Part shown: in pieces, positions 51,024 to 61,225 of the stretch
Layout: each line of letters begins with the position of its first letter
How positions within the stretch are numbered: the stretch's first letter is position 1
Source of the DNA: Brumimicrobium mesophilum
GTDB lineage: Bacteria; Bacteroidota; Bacteroidia; Flavobacteriales_D; Crocinitomicaceae
Assembly: GCF_003025005.1 (NCBI RefSeq)
Contig: NZ_PVSS01000012.1
Location: 1 to 64,000 of the forward strand
Direction: 5' to 3'
Length of the DNA: 64,000 nt
The notes under the pieces: generated by a model
Seen by the model: only the letters and a program-made list of their open reading frames with translations
The model's database searches: none
Told to the model about the DNA's origin: nothing
Program-made: the position numbers and the translations under genes

Positions 51024-52502
51024 CTACGCTTTTTTTACATCCTCCTCGTAGCATTCAAATGCTATTTTGGCACTGTTAAGCGCTAAAGGAATTCCTCCTC
51101 CTGGATGCACAGTCACTCCTGTAAAATAGAGACCAGCGATTTTTTTGCTGAAGTTTGGGTGACGATAAAATGCTGCGTATTTATTATTAGAAGCATTACC
51201 ATAAATAGAACCTTTTGCTGCTGAATAGGTTTTTTCTAAATAGACGGGATCAATCACGAATTCTTCTTCAATTAATGACTTAATATCCCTATTTAAAAGT
51301 TTACTTAATTTTTTTAATGAATCCTCTTTGCATTGTTGTATTAGTTTTTCCCAGTCTTGGTTTTCAATGTTGGGAGTGTTAATCATCACAAACCAGTTCT
51401 CTTTGCCTTCTGGAGCATCTTCTTTCTTCATTTTAGAAGTAATGTGAAGATAAATGGATGGATCGTTATTCAGTGTTTTGGACTCAAAAATATGTCTGAA
51501 TTCGTCCTTGTAATTTGAAGCAAAAAACATGTTGTGAACATCTAACTCTGGAAATGTGCCATTAATTCCCCAGTAAAATACGATTGTTGACGAAGACAGC
51601 TCTTGATTTAAAGTTTTCTTAGGTTTAGGAATTTCATTTGAAAGTAACCTGTCATAAGTGTAGCTCACATCCATGTTAGAAACCACAACATCAAAAACCT
51701 CTGTTCTTTGATCGGTTTTTATTGCTCTAACTTTATTGTTTTGAGTTTCAATGGATAGAACCCTTTCGTTGAAACGAAAAACAGCACCTTGGTCTTTTGC
51801 TAAATCATATAAGCAAAGTGGGATTTGTACCATCCCATTTTTAGGTAAAAATATACCGTCATTCAATTCTAAATGTTGAATCATGTTCAACATCGCAGGA
51901 GATTTAAAAGGACTAGAGCCGTTATATGTAGCGTAACGATTAAATAATTGGATTGTCTTCTCATTTTTGAATGTAGAAAGGTTTTCTTCATTCATTGTAG
52001 AGTTTAATCTGTACTTTGGGAGTCTTGCCAGGGCTTTGAATAATTTGGCGTTAATCAGGTGCTTAAATCGATGTAATGACTTTTCGATAAATAAAGGAGC
52101 GATGTGGTTGTAATTTTCACCAGCTTTTTTCAAATACTTTCTTACAACTTCTCTGTCTTCACCCAATTCTTGTTCAAAAACATCCAACATTTTTTCCTGA
52201 TTAGCAGGTAAAGAAAATCGGGTGTGATCATTAAAAAAATAATTGAAGGTGGTGTCTAATTTATTGTATTCAAATTCAGCAAAGTCTTTTCCACATAATT
52301 TATACAAATCTTTTATGTATTGTGGAGCAGTTAAAACTGATGGGCCCATATCCCAGCGAAATTCTCCCAAGGAAAGAGTGTTAATCTTTCCTCCGGGATG
52401 AGAATTTGCTTCGAATACTGTTACTTGGTGTCCAGCGTTCGCAAATCGAATTGCACTAGCTAGGCCACCAACACCAGCTCCAATTATTGCAACTTTTGCC
52501 AC
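51024..52502 (-). CDS. Phytoene desaturase family oxidoreductase
   Basis: A 492-residue FAD-dependent desaturase of the CrtI/CrtD type. The FAD-binding start is IGAGVGGLASAIRFANAGH (6-24), followed by VFEANSHPGGKI; the C-terminal family motif is YFTGVTVHPGGGIPLAL. Members add double bonds in carotenoid synthesis; this one could be phytoene desaturase or a hydroxycarotenoid 3,4-desaturase, and sequence alone does not decide. No other carotenoid gene is close. Nine bases separate it from secA upstream, so it may be cotranscribed. Confidence 0.88.
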   Translation of the reverse strand: MAKVAIIGAGVGGLASAIRFANAGHQVTVFEANSHPGGKINTLSLGEFRWDMGPSVLTAPQYIKDLYKLCGKDFAEFEYNKLDTTFNYFFNDHTRFSLPANQEKMLDVFEQELGEDREVVRKYLKKAGENYNHIAPLFIEKSLHRFKHLINAKLFKALARLPKYRLNSTMNEENLSTFKNEKTIQLFNRYATYNGSSPFKSPAMLNMIQHLELNDGIFLPKNGMVQIPLCLYDLAKDQGAVFRFNERVLSIETQNNKVRAIKTDQRTEVFDVVVSNMDVSYTYDRLLSNEIPKPKKTLNQELSSSTIVFYWGINGTFPELDVHNMFFASNYKDEFRHIFESKTLNNDPSIYLHITSKMKKEDAPEGKENWFVMINTPNIENQDWEKLIQQCKEDSLKKLSKLLNRDIKSLIEEEFVIDPVYLEKTYSAAKGSIYGNASNNKYAAFYRHPNFSKKIAGLYFTGVTVHPGGGIPLALNSAKIAFECYEEDVKKA

Positions 52503-52511
52503 TTTGGAAAA

Positions 52512-55500
52512 TTATTTACCGTGACATTGCTTGAATTTCTTACCACTTCCACAAGGGCATGGATCATTTCTACCTACAGTTTTTTCAGCAACAACTGGTT
52601 GTTGTTTTGGCGCACTTTGACGTTGAGAATTGGCCATTGCTTGATCGTAACCTTGACTTCCTTCAAACTTCTGTTGATTTCCGCTAGTCTGTGGTTGTTT
52701 GTTCTCATTCACTTGCGCTTGAGCATAATTGTCATTTTGCTTTGCTGCATTGTTTTGAACAGATGCCGGTGCTTGTTGAACTGGAATAGCTCCTTTTACC
52801 AAGAACTCTACGGTATCTTGATTCAAACGGTCAATCATGTCTTTAAAAAGATTGAAAGATTCCAATTTGTATACCAATAATGGATCTTTTTGCTCATGGC
52901 GTGCCTGTTGAACAGATTGTTTCAAATCATCCATTTCACGAAGGTGCTCTTTCCATTCATTGTCAATTAAACCTAAAACTATAGCCTTTTCAAATTGACG
53001 AATGATAGAGTTACCTTCAGTATCAAATGCATCTTTAATAGTTGTTGAAACTTCAATTCCTCTATTGCCATCAGTAATTGGAACACGCATGTGTCGCATC
53101 CAATTTTCTTCATTTTCGTAATGTGGTTTCACATTTTCGAAAACCAATTGAGCTATCTTTTTGTTTTTTGCATCATAACGGTCCAATGCAGCATTGTAAA
53201 CTGCGTTGATAGTATCCGTTTGATTTTGACTATTGAATTGTTCAGGTGTAATTGGAGATTGGATTCCCACAACACGTAATAATTCTAATTCGAAATCTTT
53301 GAAGTCATCTTTTCCATTGTACTTGCTTACTATAAATTCAATAGTGTCATAGTACATATTGGCAATATCTAAATCTAAACGATCTCCATAAAGTGCATTT
53401 TTACGTTTTCTGTACACTGCTTTACGCTGTGCATTCATTACGTCATCATATTCTAATAAATGCTTACGGTTACCGAAGTTGTTTTCCTCTACTTTTTTCT
53501 GTGCACGCTCGATAGATTTAGAAATCATTCTGTGTTGAATAACTTCACCTTCTTTCAAGCCCATACGGTCCATTAATTTAGCAATACGTTCAGAACCGAA
53601 CTTACGCATCAAATCATCTTCTAAAGAAACAAAGAATTGAGAAGATCCTGGATCACCTTGACGACCGGCACGACCACGTAATTGTCTATCAACTCGACGA
53701 GAATCATGACGTTCAGTACCTACAATTGCCAAACCACCCGCTTTTTTCACCTCATCGCGCAATTTAATGTCGGTACCACGACCAGCCATATTCGTTGCAA
53801 TTGTTACCGTTCCAGTAGTACCGGCTTCGGCAACAATTTCAGATTCTTTTTGGTGTTGTTTCGCGTTCAAGACATTGTGTTTAATGCCTTTCATTTGTAA
53901 CATTCGACTCAATAATTCAGAGATCTCAACTGTAGTTGTACCAACAAGAACTGGACGTCCATCAGCAACTAACCTCTCAACCTCAGTAATAACTGCTTGG
54001 TATTTTTCACGACCAGTTTTATAAACCATGTCCTCTAAATCCTTACGGGCTAGCGGTCTATTCGTAGGGATAACTACAACATCTAATTCGTATATATCCC
54101 AAAATTCTTTTGCTTCAGTTTCTGCTGTACCTGTCATTCCTGACAATTTGTGGTACATTCTAAAATAATTTTGTAGAGAAACACTTGCGTAAGTTTGCGT
54201 TGCCGCTTCAACTTTTACATTCTCTTTAGCTTCAATTGCTTGGTGAAGTCCATCAGAATAACGACGACCTTCCATGATACGACCGGTTGATTCATCAACA
54301 ATTTTCACTTTATCATCAGCAATTACATACTCAACTTCTTTTTCAAATAAAGTATAAGCCTTTAAAAGTTGATTGATACTGTGGATACGTTCAGATTTTA
54401 CAGAATAATCACGAATTAATTCGTTTTTCTTCTCTGCTAATACATCTTCAGCCAAATCTTCATTGTCAAGTTTTGCTAATTCTGTTCCGATATCTGGCAT
54501 GATGTAAAAGTTAGGATCATTTTGTCCAGACATTAAATCAATTCCTTTATCAGTAAGGTCGATGGTGTTATTTTTTTCATCAATCACGAAAAATAATTCG
54601 TTATCGATAAATGGCATTTGCTTATTTTGCTCAGCCATGTAAAAATTCTCAGTCTTTTGAAGGTGTGCTTTTACACCAGGTTCAGAAAGGAATTTTATTA
54701 ATGCTTTATTTTTTGGAAGTCCACGGAATGCACGCAGTAGTTTTTGTCCACCTTCATCCAGTAACCTTCTTTGTTCTTTCTTATCTTCACTTGGCTGATT
54801 TATAGCCGCTAAATCCTTTTTAGCCTCTGCAAGGACTTTATTAATATAAGCTCTTTGAGCACTAACAACTTTTTCGATTAATGGTTTTAATGCTACATAT
54901 TCTTGTTGGTCTCCTTTTGGAGTGGGTCCAGAAATAATCAAAGGAGTTCTTGCATCATCAATTAATACTGAATCGACCTCATCAATAATTGCATAATGGT
55001 GTTTTCTTTGAACCAAACTTTCTATGTCACTTGACATGTTGTCACGTAAATAGTCAAAACCAAATTCATTATTCGTTCCAAATGTAATATCCGATTTGTA
55101 AGCTTCTCTTCTTGATTCTGAGTTTGGCTTGTGTTTGTCGATACAATCTACGGATAAACCGTGGAATTGATAAAGTGGTCCCATCCATTCACTATCTCGA
55201 CGAGATAGGTAGTCGTTCACTGTTACAAGATGAACACCTTTCCCCGCTAATGCATTTAAATAAACGGGTAAAGTAGCGACTAAAGTTTTCCCTTCACCCG
55301 TTTGCATCTCTGCAATATTTCCACCATGAAGAACTGCACCACCCATGATTTGCACATCGTAATGAACCATGTTCCATTCAACATCTGTTCCTGCTGCAGT
55401 CCATTTGTTTTTCCAAATCGCTTTATCGCCATCAATTACTAAACCGTCATGCTTTTTAGCCATTTCGCGGTCATAGTCGGTAGCCGTAACGATTATTTCT

Positions 55501-55877
55501 TTGTTTTCTGCCCAACGTCTTGAAGTTTCTTTGATTGTTGCAAATGCATCTGGCATCAAATCTTTTAAGATCTCTTCAATTTTTGTATCAACTTCTTCAG
55601 TAAGTTTGTCTATTTTCTCAAAAATATTCTCCTTATCCAAAACTGCTGTTTCGGTATTGTTGGCTTGGTCTTCAAGTGATTGGATTTCTTTTTCAATCTC
55701 CGCCGTTCCTTCTTTTATTTTGTCTTGGAATGATTTGGTTCTTGCCCTTAATTCATCATCACTGATGTTTTGTATTGAGTTAAAAATCTCATTTACTTTA
55801 TCAATTGTTGGCTGAAAGGTTTTACGGTCTGTAACCGATTTGTCACCAAGTAATTTTTTTAATAGTCCTCCTATCAT
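52512..55877 (-). CDS. secA: Preprotein translocase ATPase SecA
   Basis: A 1121-residue SecA, the motor of Sec export. The DEAD core has MQTGEGKTLVAT (Walker A) and the ATP-binding VDSVLIDDARTPLIIS segment; helicase motif VI region is QLRGRAGRQGDPGSSQFFVSL, quoted in part. The C-terminal metal site CPCGSGKKFKQCHGK binds zinc and SecB/ribosomes. It is longer than the 901-residue E. coli protein because of an insertion of about 100-150 residues after the first nucleotide-binding part and a Gln/Asn-rich linker near the end, as in other Bacteroidota. Essential gene. Confidence 0.97.
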   Translation of the reverse strand: MIGGLLKKLLGDKSVTDRKTFQPTIDKVNEIFNSIQNISDDELRARTKSFQDKIKEGTAEIEKEIQSLEDQANNTETAVLDKENIFEKIDKLTEEVDTKIEEILKDLMPDAFATIKETSRRWAENKEIIVTATDYDREMAKKHDGLVIDGDKAIWKNKWTAAGTDVEWNMVHYDVQIMGGAVLHGGNIAEMQTGEGKTLVATLPVYLNALAGKGVHLVTVNDYLSRRDSEWMGPLYQFHGLSVDCIDKHKPNSESRREAYKSDITFGTNNEFGFDYLRDNMSSDIESLVQRKHHYAIIDEVDSVLIDDARTPLIISGPTPKGDQQEYVALKPLIEKVVSAQRAYINKVLAEAKKDLAAINQPSEDKKEQRRLLDEGGQKLLRAFRGLPKNKALIKFLSEPGVKAHLQKTENFYMAEQNKQMPFIDNELFFVIDEKNNTIDLTDKGIDLMSGQNDPNFYIMPDIGTELAKLDNEDLAEDVLAEKKNELIRDYSVKSERIHSINQLLKAYTLFEKEVEYVIADDKVKIVDESTGRIMEGRRYSDGLHQAIEAKENVKVEAATQTYASVSLQNYFRMYHKLSGMTGTAETEAKEFWDIYELDVVVIPTNRPLARKDLEDMVYKTGREKYQAVITEVERLVADGRPVLVGTTTVEISELLSRMLQMKGIKHNVLNAKQHQKESEIVAEAGTTGTVTIATNMAGRGTDIKLRDEVKKAGGLAIVGTERHDSRRVDRQLRGRAGRQGDPGSSQFFVSLEDDLMRKFGSERIAKLMDRMGLKEGEVIQHRMISKSIERAQKKVEENNFGNRKHLLEYDDVMNAQRKAVYRKRKNALYGDRLDLDIANMYYDTIEFIVSKYNGKDDFKDFELELLRVVGIQSPITPEQFNSQNQTDTINAVYNAALDRYDAKNKKIAQLVFENVKPHYENEENWMRHMRVPITDGNRGIEVSTTIKDAFDTEGNSIIRQFEKAIVLGLIDNEWKEHLREMDDLKQSVQQARHEQKDPLLVYKLESFNLFKDMIDRLNQDTVEFLVKGAIPVQQAPASVQNNAAKQNDNYAQAQVNENKQPQTSGNQQKFEGSQGYDQAMANSQRQSAPKQQPVVAEKTVGRNDPCPCGSGKKFKQCHGK

Positions 55878-56008
55878 TTTATATGCTATTATTTAGACCT
55901 CAAAAATAAGCTAATTACTTTTAATTGGGGTGTAGTATTTTTTAATATGTTAGTCATAACATAAATTATTCCATGAGTGAATAACTGACAATATGACGTT
56001 AGGTTAAA

Positions 56009-56038
56009 TAAAAAACCCAGACAAAAATGTCTGGGTTT
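56009..56038 (-). terminator. Terminator of the DUF2795 gene
   Basis: AAACCCAGACA (56013-56023) and TGTCTGGGTTT (56028-56038) form a perfect 11-bp stem with a four-base loop, followed on the minus strand by U. Confidence 0.88.
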
Positions 56039-56054
56039 AATGAATCAATAAGGT

Positions 56055-56276
56055 TTAGTATTCATCTTCATTGAAGAAGAAGTCCTCTTTCGAAGGATAA
56101 TCTGGCCAAATATCTTCGATATTTTCATAAATTTCTCCTTCATCCTCTATACCTTGTAAATTTTCAACCACTTCTAATGGTGCACCGTTACGGATAGCAA
56201 AGTCAATTAACTCGTCTTTGGCTGCTGGCCATGGTGCATCTTCTAAGTAGGAAGCTAATTCTAATGTCCAATACAT
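56055..56276 (-). CDS. DUF2795 protein
   Basis: A 73-residue acidic protein. MYWTLELASYLEDAPWPAAKDELIDFAIRNGAP, quoted in part as LEDAPWPAAKDELIDFA, matches DUF2795, a small helical family. The C-terminus is Glu/Asp/Phe-rich (EDFFFNEDEY). Function unknown; it is single, with its own terminator. Confidence 0.85.
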   Translation of the reverse strand: MYWTLELASYLEDAPWPAAKDELIDFAIRNGAPLEVVENLQGIEDEGEIYENIEDIWPDYPSKEDFFFNEDEY

Positions 56277-56397
56277 ATTATGTTGTTTTTTATAATGTTA
56301 ATTCTATATACATCTGAATCGATGCGCAAAAGTAATTTTAATTTTTGAAAATCCAAATAGTATTTTAACTTTCACAGATTAAAAGTCTATTAACTCC

Positions 56398-56949
56398 TTA
56401 AACTCTTGGTTTCCATTGGATTTCTTCAATTTTTAAATCGTTGGCAACTTTTCTTGAAAGTACAAACAAGTAATCACTCAATCTGTTCAAATATTTCACA
56501 GCTATTTTAAATTGATCGCTATTGTCTTCCAATCCAACGGTCAATCTTTCCGCTCTTCTGCACACACATCTAGCAATATGGCAATGAGAAAGAATAGGTT
56601 TTCCTCCTGGAAGAACAAAGTGGCGCATTTCTGGCAAGTCTTCATTCATTTTATCAATTGATTCTTCAAGGAATTCAATATCTCCTTCATAAATCAATGG
56701 TAGTTTCATTTTTGTTCCATTAGGCTGGGTTGCCAATAAAGAGCCGATAGTAAATAAACGATCTTGTATTTCTATAAGTTGATCAAATTGGTTTTTTGGC
56801 ATTTCTTCATGATCTCTCAGTAATCCTATCCACGAATTTAGTTCATCAACGGTTCCATAGCTATCAATTCTAATGTCGTTTTTAGAAACTCGTTTTCCAC
56901 CAATTAATGATGTTTTTCCTTCGTCTCCTGTTTTGGTATATACTTTCAT
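56398..56949 (-). CDS. ATP:cob(I)alamin adenosyltransferase, PduO type
   Basis: A 183-residue helical adenosyltransferase that converts cob(I)alamin to adenosylcobalamin. The ATP-binding N-terminus is YTKTGDEGKTSLIGG (4-18), followed by KNDIRIDSYGTVDELNSW; the second ATP motif is RCVCRRAERL. Length is normal for the family. No cobalamin enzyme is adjacent. In line with its neighbours the start is ATG with an A/T-rich leader. Confidence 0.93.
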   Translation of the reverse strand: MKVYTKTGDEGKTSLIGGKRVSKNDIRIDSYGTVDELNSWIGLLRDHEEMPKNQFDQLIEIQDRLFTIGSLLATQPNGTKMKLPLIYEGDIEFLEESIDKMNEDLPEMRHFVLPGGKPILSHCHIARCVCRRAERLTVGLEDNSDQFKIAVKYLNRLSDYLFVLSRKVANDLKIEEIQWKPRV

Positions 56950-57102
56950 CTATATTGTTTTTTGTCTTTTTATTTTCGAAAAATGAATATAATTAAAATC
57001 TTTTCCAATCACCAATTGTATTAGCACAATTAAAGTGAAAATATTGAGCAGGAACGGTTTGCTAACCTTCCATACTACAACTCTTTGCATGGAATTCTAA
57101 AA

Positions 57103-57134
57103 ATAAAAAAGCCCAAACAATCTGTTTGGGCTTT
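57103..57134 (-). terminator. Terminator of the acyl-CoA dehydrogenase gene
   Basis: AAAGCCCAAACA (57108-57119) and TGTTTGGGCTTT (57123-57134) form a perfect 12-bp stem with a three-base loop; U run follows on the minus strand. Confidence 0.9.
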
Positions 57135-57159
57135 AAAGTTATTTAGAAAGGTGAGAAGT

Positions 57160-58302
57160 CTATGCTCCCAAAACACCTCTTGATATAACGATTTTCTGAA
57201 TTTCAGAAGTTCCTTCATAGATTTGAGTGATTTTTGCATCACGCATTAATCTTTCGACGTGGTATTCTTTAACGAATCCATATCCACCATGAATTTGAAC
57301 TGCTTCTACAGTTTGTTCCATCGCTACAGATGAAGCGTATAGTTTTGCCATCGCTCCAGATTGGTCATAGTTAAGACCATTATCTTTTTCCCATGCCGCT
57401 TTATGAACCATCAATCTAGCAGTTTCAACAGCTGTAGCCATATCTGCAATTTTGAATGCAATGGCTTGGTGTTTGTGAATTTCTTTACCGAATGCTTTAC
57501 GTTCTTTCGAATAAGCAACCGCTAAATCCATTCCTCCAGCAGCGATACCTAATGCTTGAGCAGCGATACCGATTCTTCCTCCTGAAAGTGTTTTCATTGC
57601 GAATTTGAATCCGAATCCATCTTCTCCAATTCTGTTTTCTTTAGGAACTTTTACGTCAGTGAACAATAATGTATGTGTATCACTTCCACGAATTCCTAAC
57701 TTGTCTTCTTTAGCTCCAACTTCGAAACCTTCCATTCCTCGTTCAATGATGAATGCATTGATTCCTTTGTGACCTTTTTCAGCATCAGTTTGAGCAATTA
57801 CGATGTAAGTAGAAGCTGTAGATCCGTTTGTGATCCAGTTTTTTGTTCCATTTAAAAGGTAGTGGTCTCCTTTATCAATTGCTGTTGTGCGTTGAGATGT
57901 TGCATCAGAACCTGCTTCTGGCTCAGAAAGGCAGAATGCTCCAATTTTCTCACCTGAAGCAAGAGGAACTAAATATTTTTGTTTTTGTTCTTCGTTACCA
58001 AAAGTCTCAAGTCCCCAACAAACTAATGAGTTATTTACAGACATACAAACAGATACAGAAGCGTCAACTTTAGAGATTTCCTCCATCGCTAAAACATAAG
58101 AAATGGTGTCCATTCCACCACCACCGTACTTAGGGTCAACCATCATCCCCATGAATCCAAGTTCACCAAGTTGCTTGATTTCCTCTTTAGGGAAGCGTTG
58201 CTCGTTATCTCTTGCAATAACTCCTTCTTTTAATACGTTTTGTGCAAAGTCCCTTGCTGCATCACGCACTGCTAATTGTTCTTCTGATAATTCGAAATTC
58301 AT
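57160..58302 (-). CDS. Acyl-CoA dehydrogenase
   Basis: A 380-residue FAD acyl-CoA dehydrogenase of beta-oxidation or branched-chain amino acid breakdown. Signatures: GAFCLSEPEAGSDA (FAD/substrate loop), WITNGSTASTYIV, and near the C-terminus QIYEGTSEIQKIV with the catalytic-base Glu in the YEGT position used by short-chain and butyryl types. Length and single-domain form are normal. It has its own terminator and no adjacent thiolase or ETF gene. Confidence 0.95.
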   Translation of the reverse strand: MNFELSEEQLAVRDAARDFAQNVLKEGVIARDNEQRFPKEEIKQLGELGFMGMMVDPKYGGGGMDTISYVLAMEEISKVDASVSVCMSVNNSLVCWGLETFGNEEQKQKYLVPLASGEKIGAFCLSEPEAGSDATSQRTTAIDKGDHYLLNGTKNWITNGSTASTYIVIAQTDAEKGHKGINAFIIERGMEGFEVGAKEDKLGIRGSDTHTLLFTDVKVPKENRIGEDGFGFKFAMKTLSGGRIGIAAQALGIAAGGMDLAVAYSKERKAFGKEIHKHQAIAFKIADMATAVETARLMVHKAAWEKDNGLNYDQSGAMAKLYASSVAMEQTVEAVQIHGGYGFVKEYHVERLMRDAKITQIYEGTSEIQKIVISRGVLGA

Positions 58303-58453
58303 ACCTGTTCTTTATATTAATATTGATTTTAAAGCTTGCAATTATTGAAATTTTGAAGTCTTTAGATCAATGATTTCTAAATTTATATACTTAATATTGA
58401 AGTCGCAAAATTAGCTTAATTATTCAAATTTCACACTATAAAGTTTAATAGAA

Positions 58454-59524
58454 ATGAAAAGTTTTCGTGTAATTGGGTTGATGTCAGGAACTTCTTTAGA
58501 TGGGTTGGATGTGGCAGATGTTACATTTGAATTGTTAGATACGGAAGAATGGAAATTTAAATTAAATCATGCTTCAATTTTTTCTTATGATAAAGTTTTG
58601 CTCTCTAAATTGAAATCGGCTGTGGAGACTCCTTCTTATGAATTAATTAAATTAAGTATCGATTTAGGTAGATTTTATGCTGATAAAGTCAACGATTTTC
58701 TATTGGAATTCAATATTAATAAATCAGAAATTGATTTTATTGCGAGCCATGGACAAACAATATTTCATCAACCTAAAATAGGTTATACGCTTCAAATTGG
58801 TAATGGTCCTGAGTTGGCTGTTCATACTAATTTGCCCACAGTTGTAGATTTTCGGTCTAAAGATGTTGCGTTGGGTGGTAATGGAGCACCTTTAATTCCA
58901 GTTGCTGATCATTTACTTTTCAATAGTTACGCTGATACTTTTTTAAATCTTGGAGGATTCAGTAATTTCTCTTTCATGAAAAGTGGTCAAGTTTTCTCCT
59001 ATGATATTTGCCCGGTAAATATAGTGGTCAATGAGTTAATGGGGGAGTTAGGCAAGGAGTATGATGAGCATGGTGATTTTGGAAAGGGAGGCAGTGTTCA
59101 CAAGGGCTTACTAGATAGTTTGAATGCATTATCCTTTTATAATGAAGAAGGTCCGAAATCTTTGGGGTGGGAATGGGTAGTAGATCAGATTCATCCCTTA
59201 TTGAAAATTGAACTTTCATTGAAAGATAAGATTAGAACTTTGTATGAGCATATAGGAATTCAGATTGGAGATGCGATAAATAGTTCGAATTCTAAATCTA
59301 CTTTAGTAACTGGTGGAGGTACTAAGAATAAATTTTTAATTGAAAGAATTCAATATTATACTCAAGGAAAAATCATTGTTCCAGATGAAAATATAATTGA
59401 TTTTAAGGAAGCAATAGGTTTTGCATTTCTAGGCCTTTTGAAATGGCAAGGTAAAATCAATGTCTGGTCGTCTGTAACAGGTTCAAACCGAGATTCTTCT
59501 TCTGGGATTGTTATTCGACCATGA
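58454..59524 (+). CDS. anmK: Anhydro-N-acetylmuramic acid kinase
   Basis: A 356-residue AnmK, which cleaves and phosphorylates 1,6-anhydroMurNAc in cell-wall recycling. The nucleotide/substrate motif is MSGTSLDGLDVADV (13-26); ASHGQTIFHQP and GNGAPLIPVADHLLF match the active-site region with the catalytic Asp; VTGGGTKNKFLIERI is the ATP-binding end. Single gene, divergent from the acyl-CoA dehydrogenase. CHAP and other wall enzymes are encoded elsewhere in the window. Confidence 0.95.
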   Translation: MKSFRVIGLMSGTSLDGLDVADVTFELLDTEEWKFKLNHASIFSYDKVLLSKLKSAVETPSYELIKLSIDLGRFYADKVNDFLLEFNINKSEIDFIASHGQTIFHQPKIGYTLQIGNGPELAVHTNLPTVVDFRSKDVALGGNGAPLIPVADHLLFNSYADTFLNLGGFSNFSFMKSGQVFSYDICPVNIVVNELMGELGKEYDEHGDFGKGGSVHKGLLDSLNALSFYNEEGPKSLGWEWVVDQIHPLLKIELSLKDKIRTLYEHIGIQIGDAINSSNSKSTLVTGGGTKNKFLIERIQYYTQGKIIVPDENIIDFKEAIGFAFLGLLKWQGKINVWSSVTGSNRDSSSGIVIRP

Positions 59525-59815
59525 ATAAATTAATAAGGAGTGAAGTTTTAACTAAAATTGTTTTTATTTTTGCCGTCAGGAAATTCTAACTCAAGTATAA
59601 AAGGATTAAGAATGAAATTAAGTATTCATAAATTCAGGTTGACAAACTTTACTCTTTTTTGATTTTTAAAATACTAAGATAGTCAATAGAAAACATTGCC
59701 TAATTGGTGAATTTTGCAATGTGATTTTTAACATTACATTAATATTTTTTTAAAAAACAAACCCTTTTTATTAAAGCAATTTAAAAGATTTTTAAAAAGG
59801 TAAACACTATTTATT

Positions 59816-61195
59816 ATGGAATTATTTATTGTTTTTGTCTTCATTTTAGGTTATCTCGGAATAACGTTAGAGCACAGCTTAAAAGTGGATAAGTTGGTAC
59901 CTTCTTTATTAATGATGGCATTTGCATGGGCGGGTGTTTCTCTAGGTTTGGATGATTTTACAATGTGGTTCGATTCTGCGGGACACCAACTTTTGGATAT
60001 TACCGGGATGGGTAATGATGAAAGAATGCACTTGATGGAAGAAACACTACTTCATCATTTTGGAAAAACATCTGAGATCTTAATTTTCTTGATTGGTGCA
60101 ATGACTATTGTTGAAATTATTGACCATTTTCATGGATTTTCGGCAATAAAAGGTTTCATTAAAACCAACAAAAAACGAACACTTTTGTGGATAGTCGCTT
60201 TTTTAGCTTTCGTTCTTTCCGCGATTATTGATAATTTAACTGCTACCATAGTACTGATTACCATTCTCCGTAAACTTTTAAGTAATTCAGAAGACCGTAT
60301 TTGGTTTGCAGGACTTATTGTTATTTGTGCGAATGCCGGAGGAGCTTGGTCTCCAATTGGTGATGTTACCACGACAATGTTGTGGATGGGTAATAAAGTT
60401 ACTGCATTAAAATTGATGGAGTTTTTATTAATTCCTTCATTGATCTGTATGATAATTCCAACACTCATTGCTAGTTTTATGAAGCCATTTCAGGGGAACT
60501 TTGAACTGCCAGAAGAAGACGGAGTAACCAATTCAAAAGCTTCGATGATGCTTTATTTGGGGTTAGCTATGATTGTTTTCGTTCCGATTTTTAAAACAAT
60601 TTTTCATCTTCCACCATACGTTGGAATGATGCTATCGCTTGGAGTTGTTGCTTTGTTTGCGGAAACAATCAGTGTAAGACAATTCAAAATGACGTATGTT
60701 GGAAATGTTAATAATGGTAAAAATTCTGATAAAATTGCTGAAAAGCCGGCTGAACATCACGAAAGTCCTACCTTTAGGGCGTTAACTAAGATAGAAATGC
60801 CATCGATACTCTTCTTTTTGGGTATTTTGATGACAGTTGCAGCTTTGGAGTCCTTAGGTTTAGTGTTTAACTTCGGGCAGTCAGTTCAAAACAGTATGCA
60901 TGATGATGTGTTTGTGATGTTGCTTGGTGCTGGTTCTGCCGTAATAGACAATGTACCATTAGTAGCAGCAAGTATGGGGATGTTTAATGCGCCAATTGAT
61001 GATCACATTTGGCAGTTTATTGCTTATTCAGCAGGAACTGGCGGTTCTATGTTGATTATTGGTTCTGCTGCAGGTGTAGTTGCTATGGGAATGGAAAAAA
61101 TTTCGTTCTTTTGGTATTTGAAAAATATCTCTTGGTTGGCATTGATAGGTTATTTAGGGGGGGCAGGATTTTATTTATTAGAAAGAGCGTTGTAA
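59816..61195 (+). CDS. nhaD: Sodium:proton antiporter NhaD
   Basis: A 459-residue membrane protein of the ion-transporter superfamily. About 11-12 hydrophobic segments are present; NLTATIVLITILRKL and GGAWSPIGDVTTTMLWMG in the first half, and SAVIDNVPLVAASMG and AGTGGSMLIIGSAAG in the second, are the paired transport motifs of NhaD. A cytoplasmic loop near 300 carries charged residues and His. It exchanges sodium for protons and sets the ion balance. It leads a plus-strand run with exbB-exbD-tonB-folC, 30 bases before exbB. Confidence 0.93.
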   Translation: MELFIVFVFILGYLGITLEHSLKVDKLVPSLLMMAFAWAGVSLGLDDFTMWFDSAGHQLLDITGMGNDERMHLMEETLLHHFGKTSEILIFLIGAMTIVEIIDHFHGFSAIKGFIKTNKKRTLLWIVAFLAFVLSAIIDNLTATIVLITILRKLLSNSEDRIWFAGLIVICANAGGAWSPIGDVTTTMLWMGNKVTALKLMEFLLIPSLICMIIPTLIASFMKPFQGNFELPEEDGVTNSKASMMLYLGLAMIVFVPIFKTIFHLPPYVGMMLSLGVVALFAETISVRQFKMTYVGNVNNGKNSDKIAEKPAEHHESPTFRALTKIEMPSILFFLGILMTVAALESLGLVFNFGQSVQNSMHDDVFVMLLGAGSAVIDNVPLVAASMGMFNAPIDDHIWQFIAYSAGTGGSMLIIGSAAGVVAMGMEKISFFWYLKNISWLALIGYLGGAGFYLLERAL

Positions 61196-61225
61196 CAAAA
61201 TTTAATTTAATTCGTTATTGAAACT

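Noticed and set aside
53682-54024. Plus-strand reading frames inside secA
   Set aside because: They mirror conserved SecA codons on the other strand and overlap each other.
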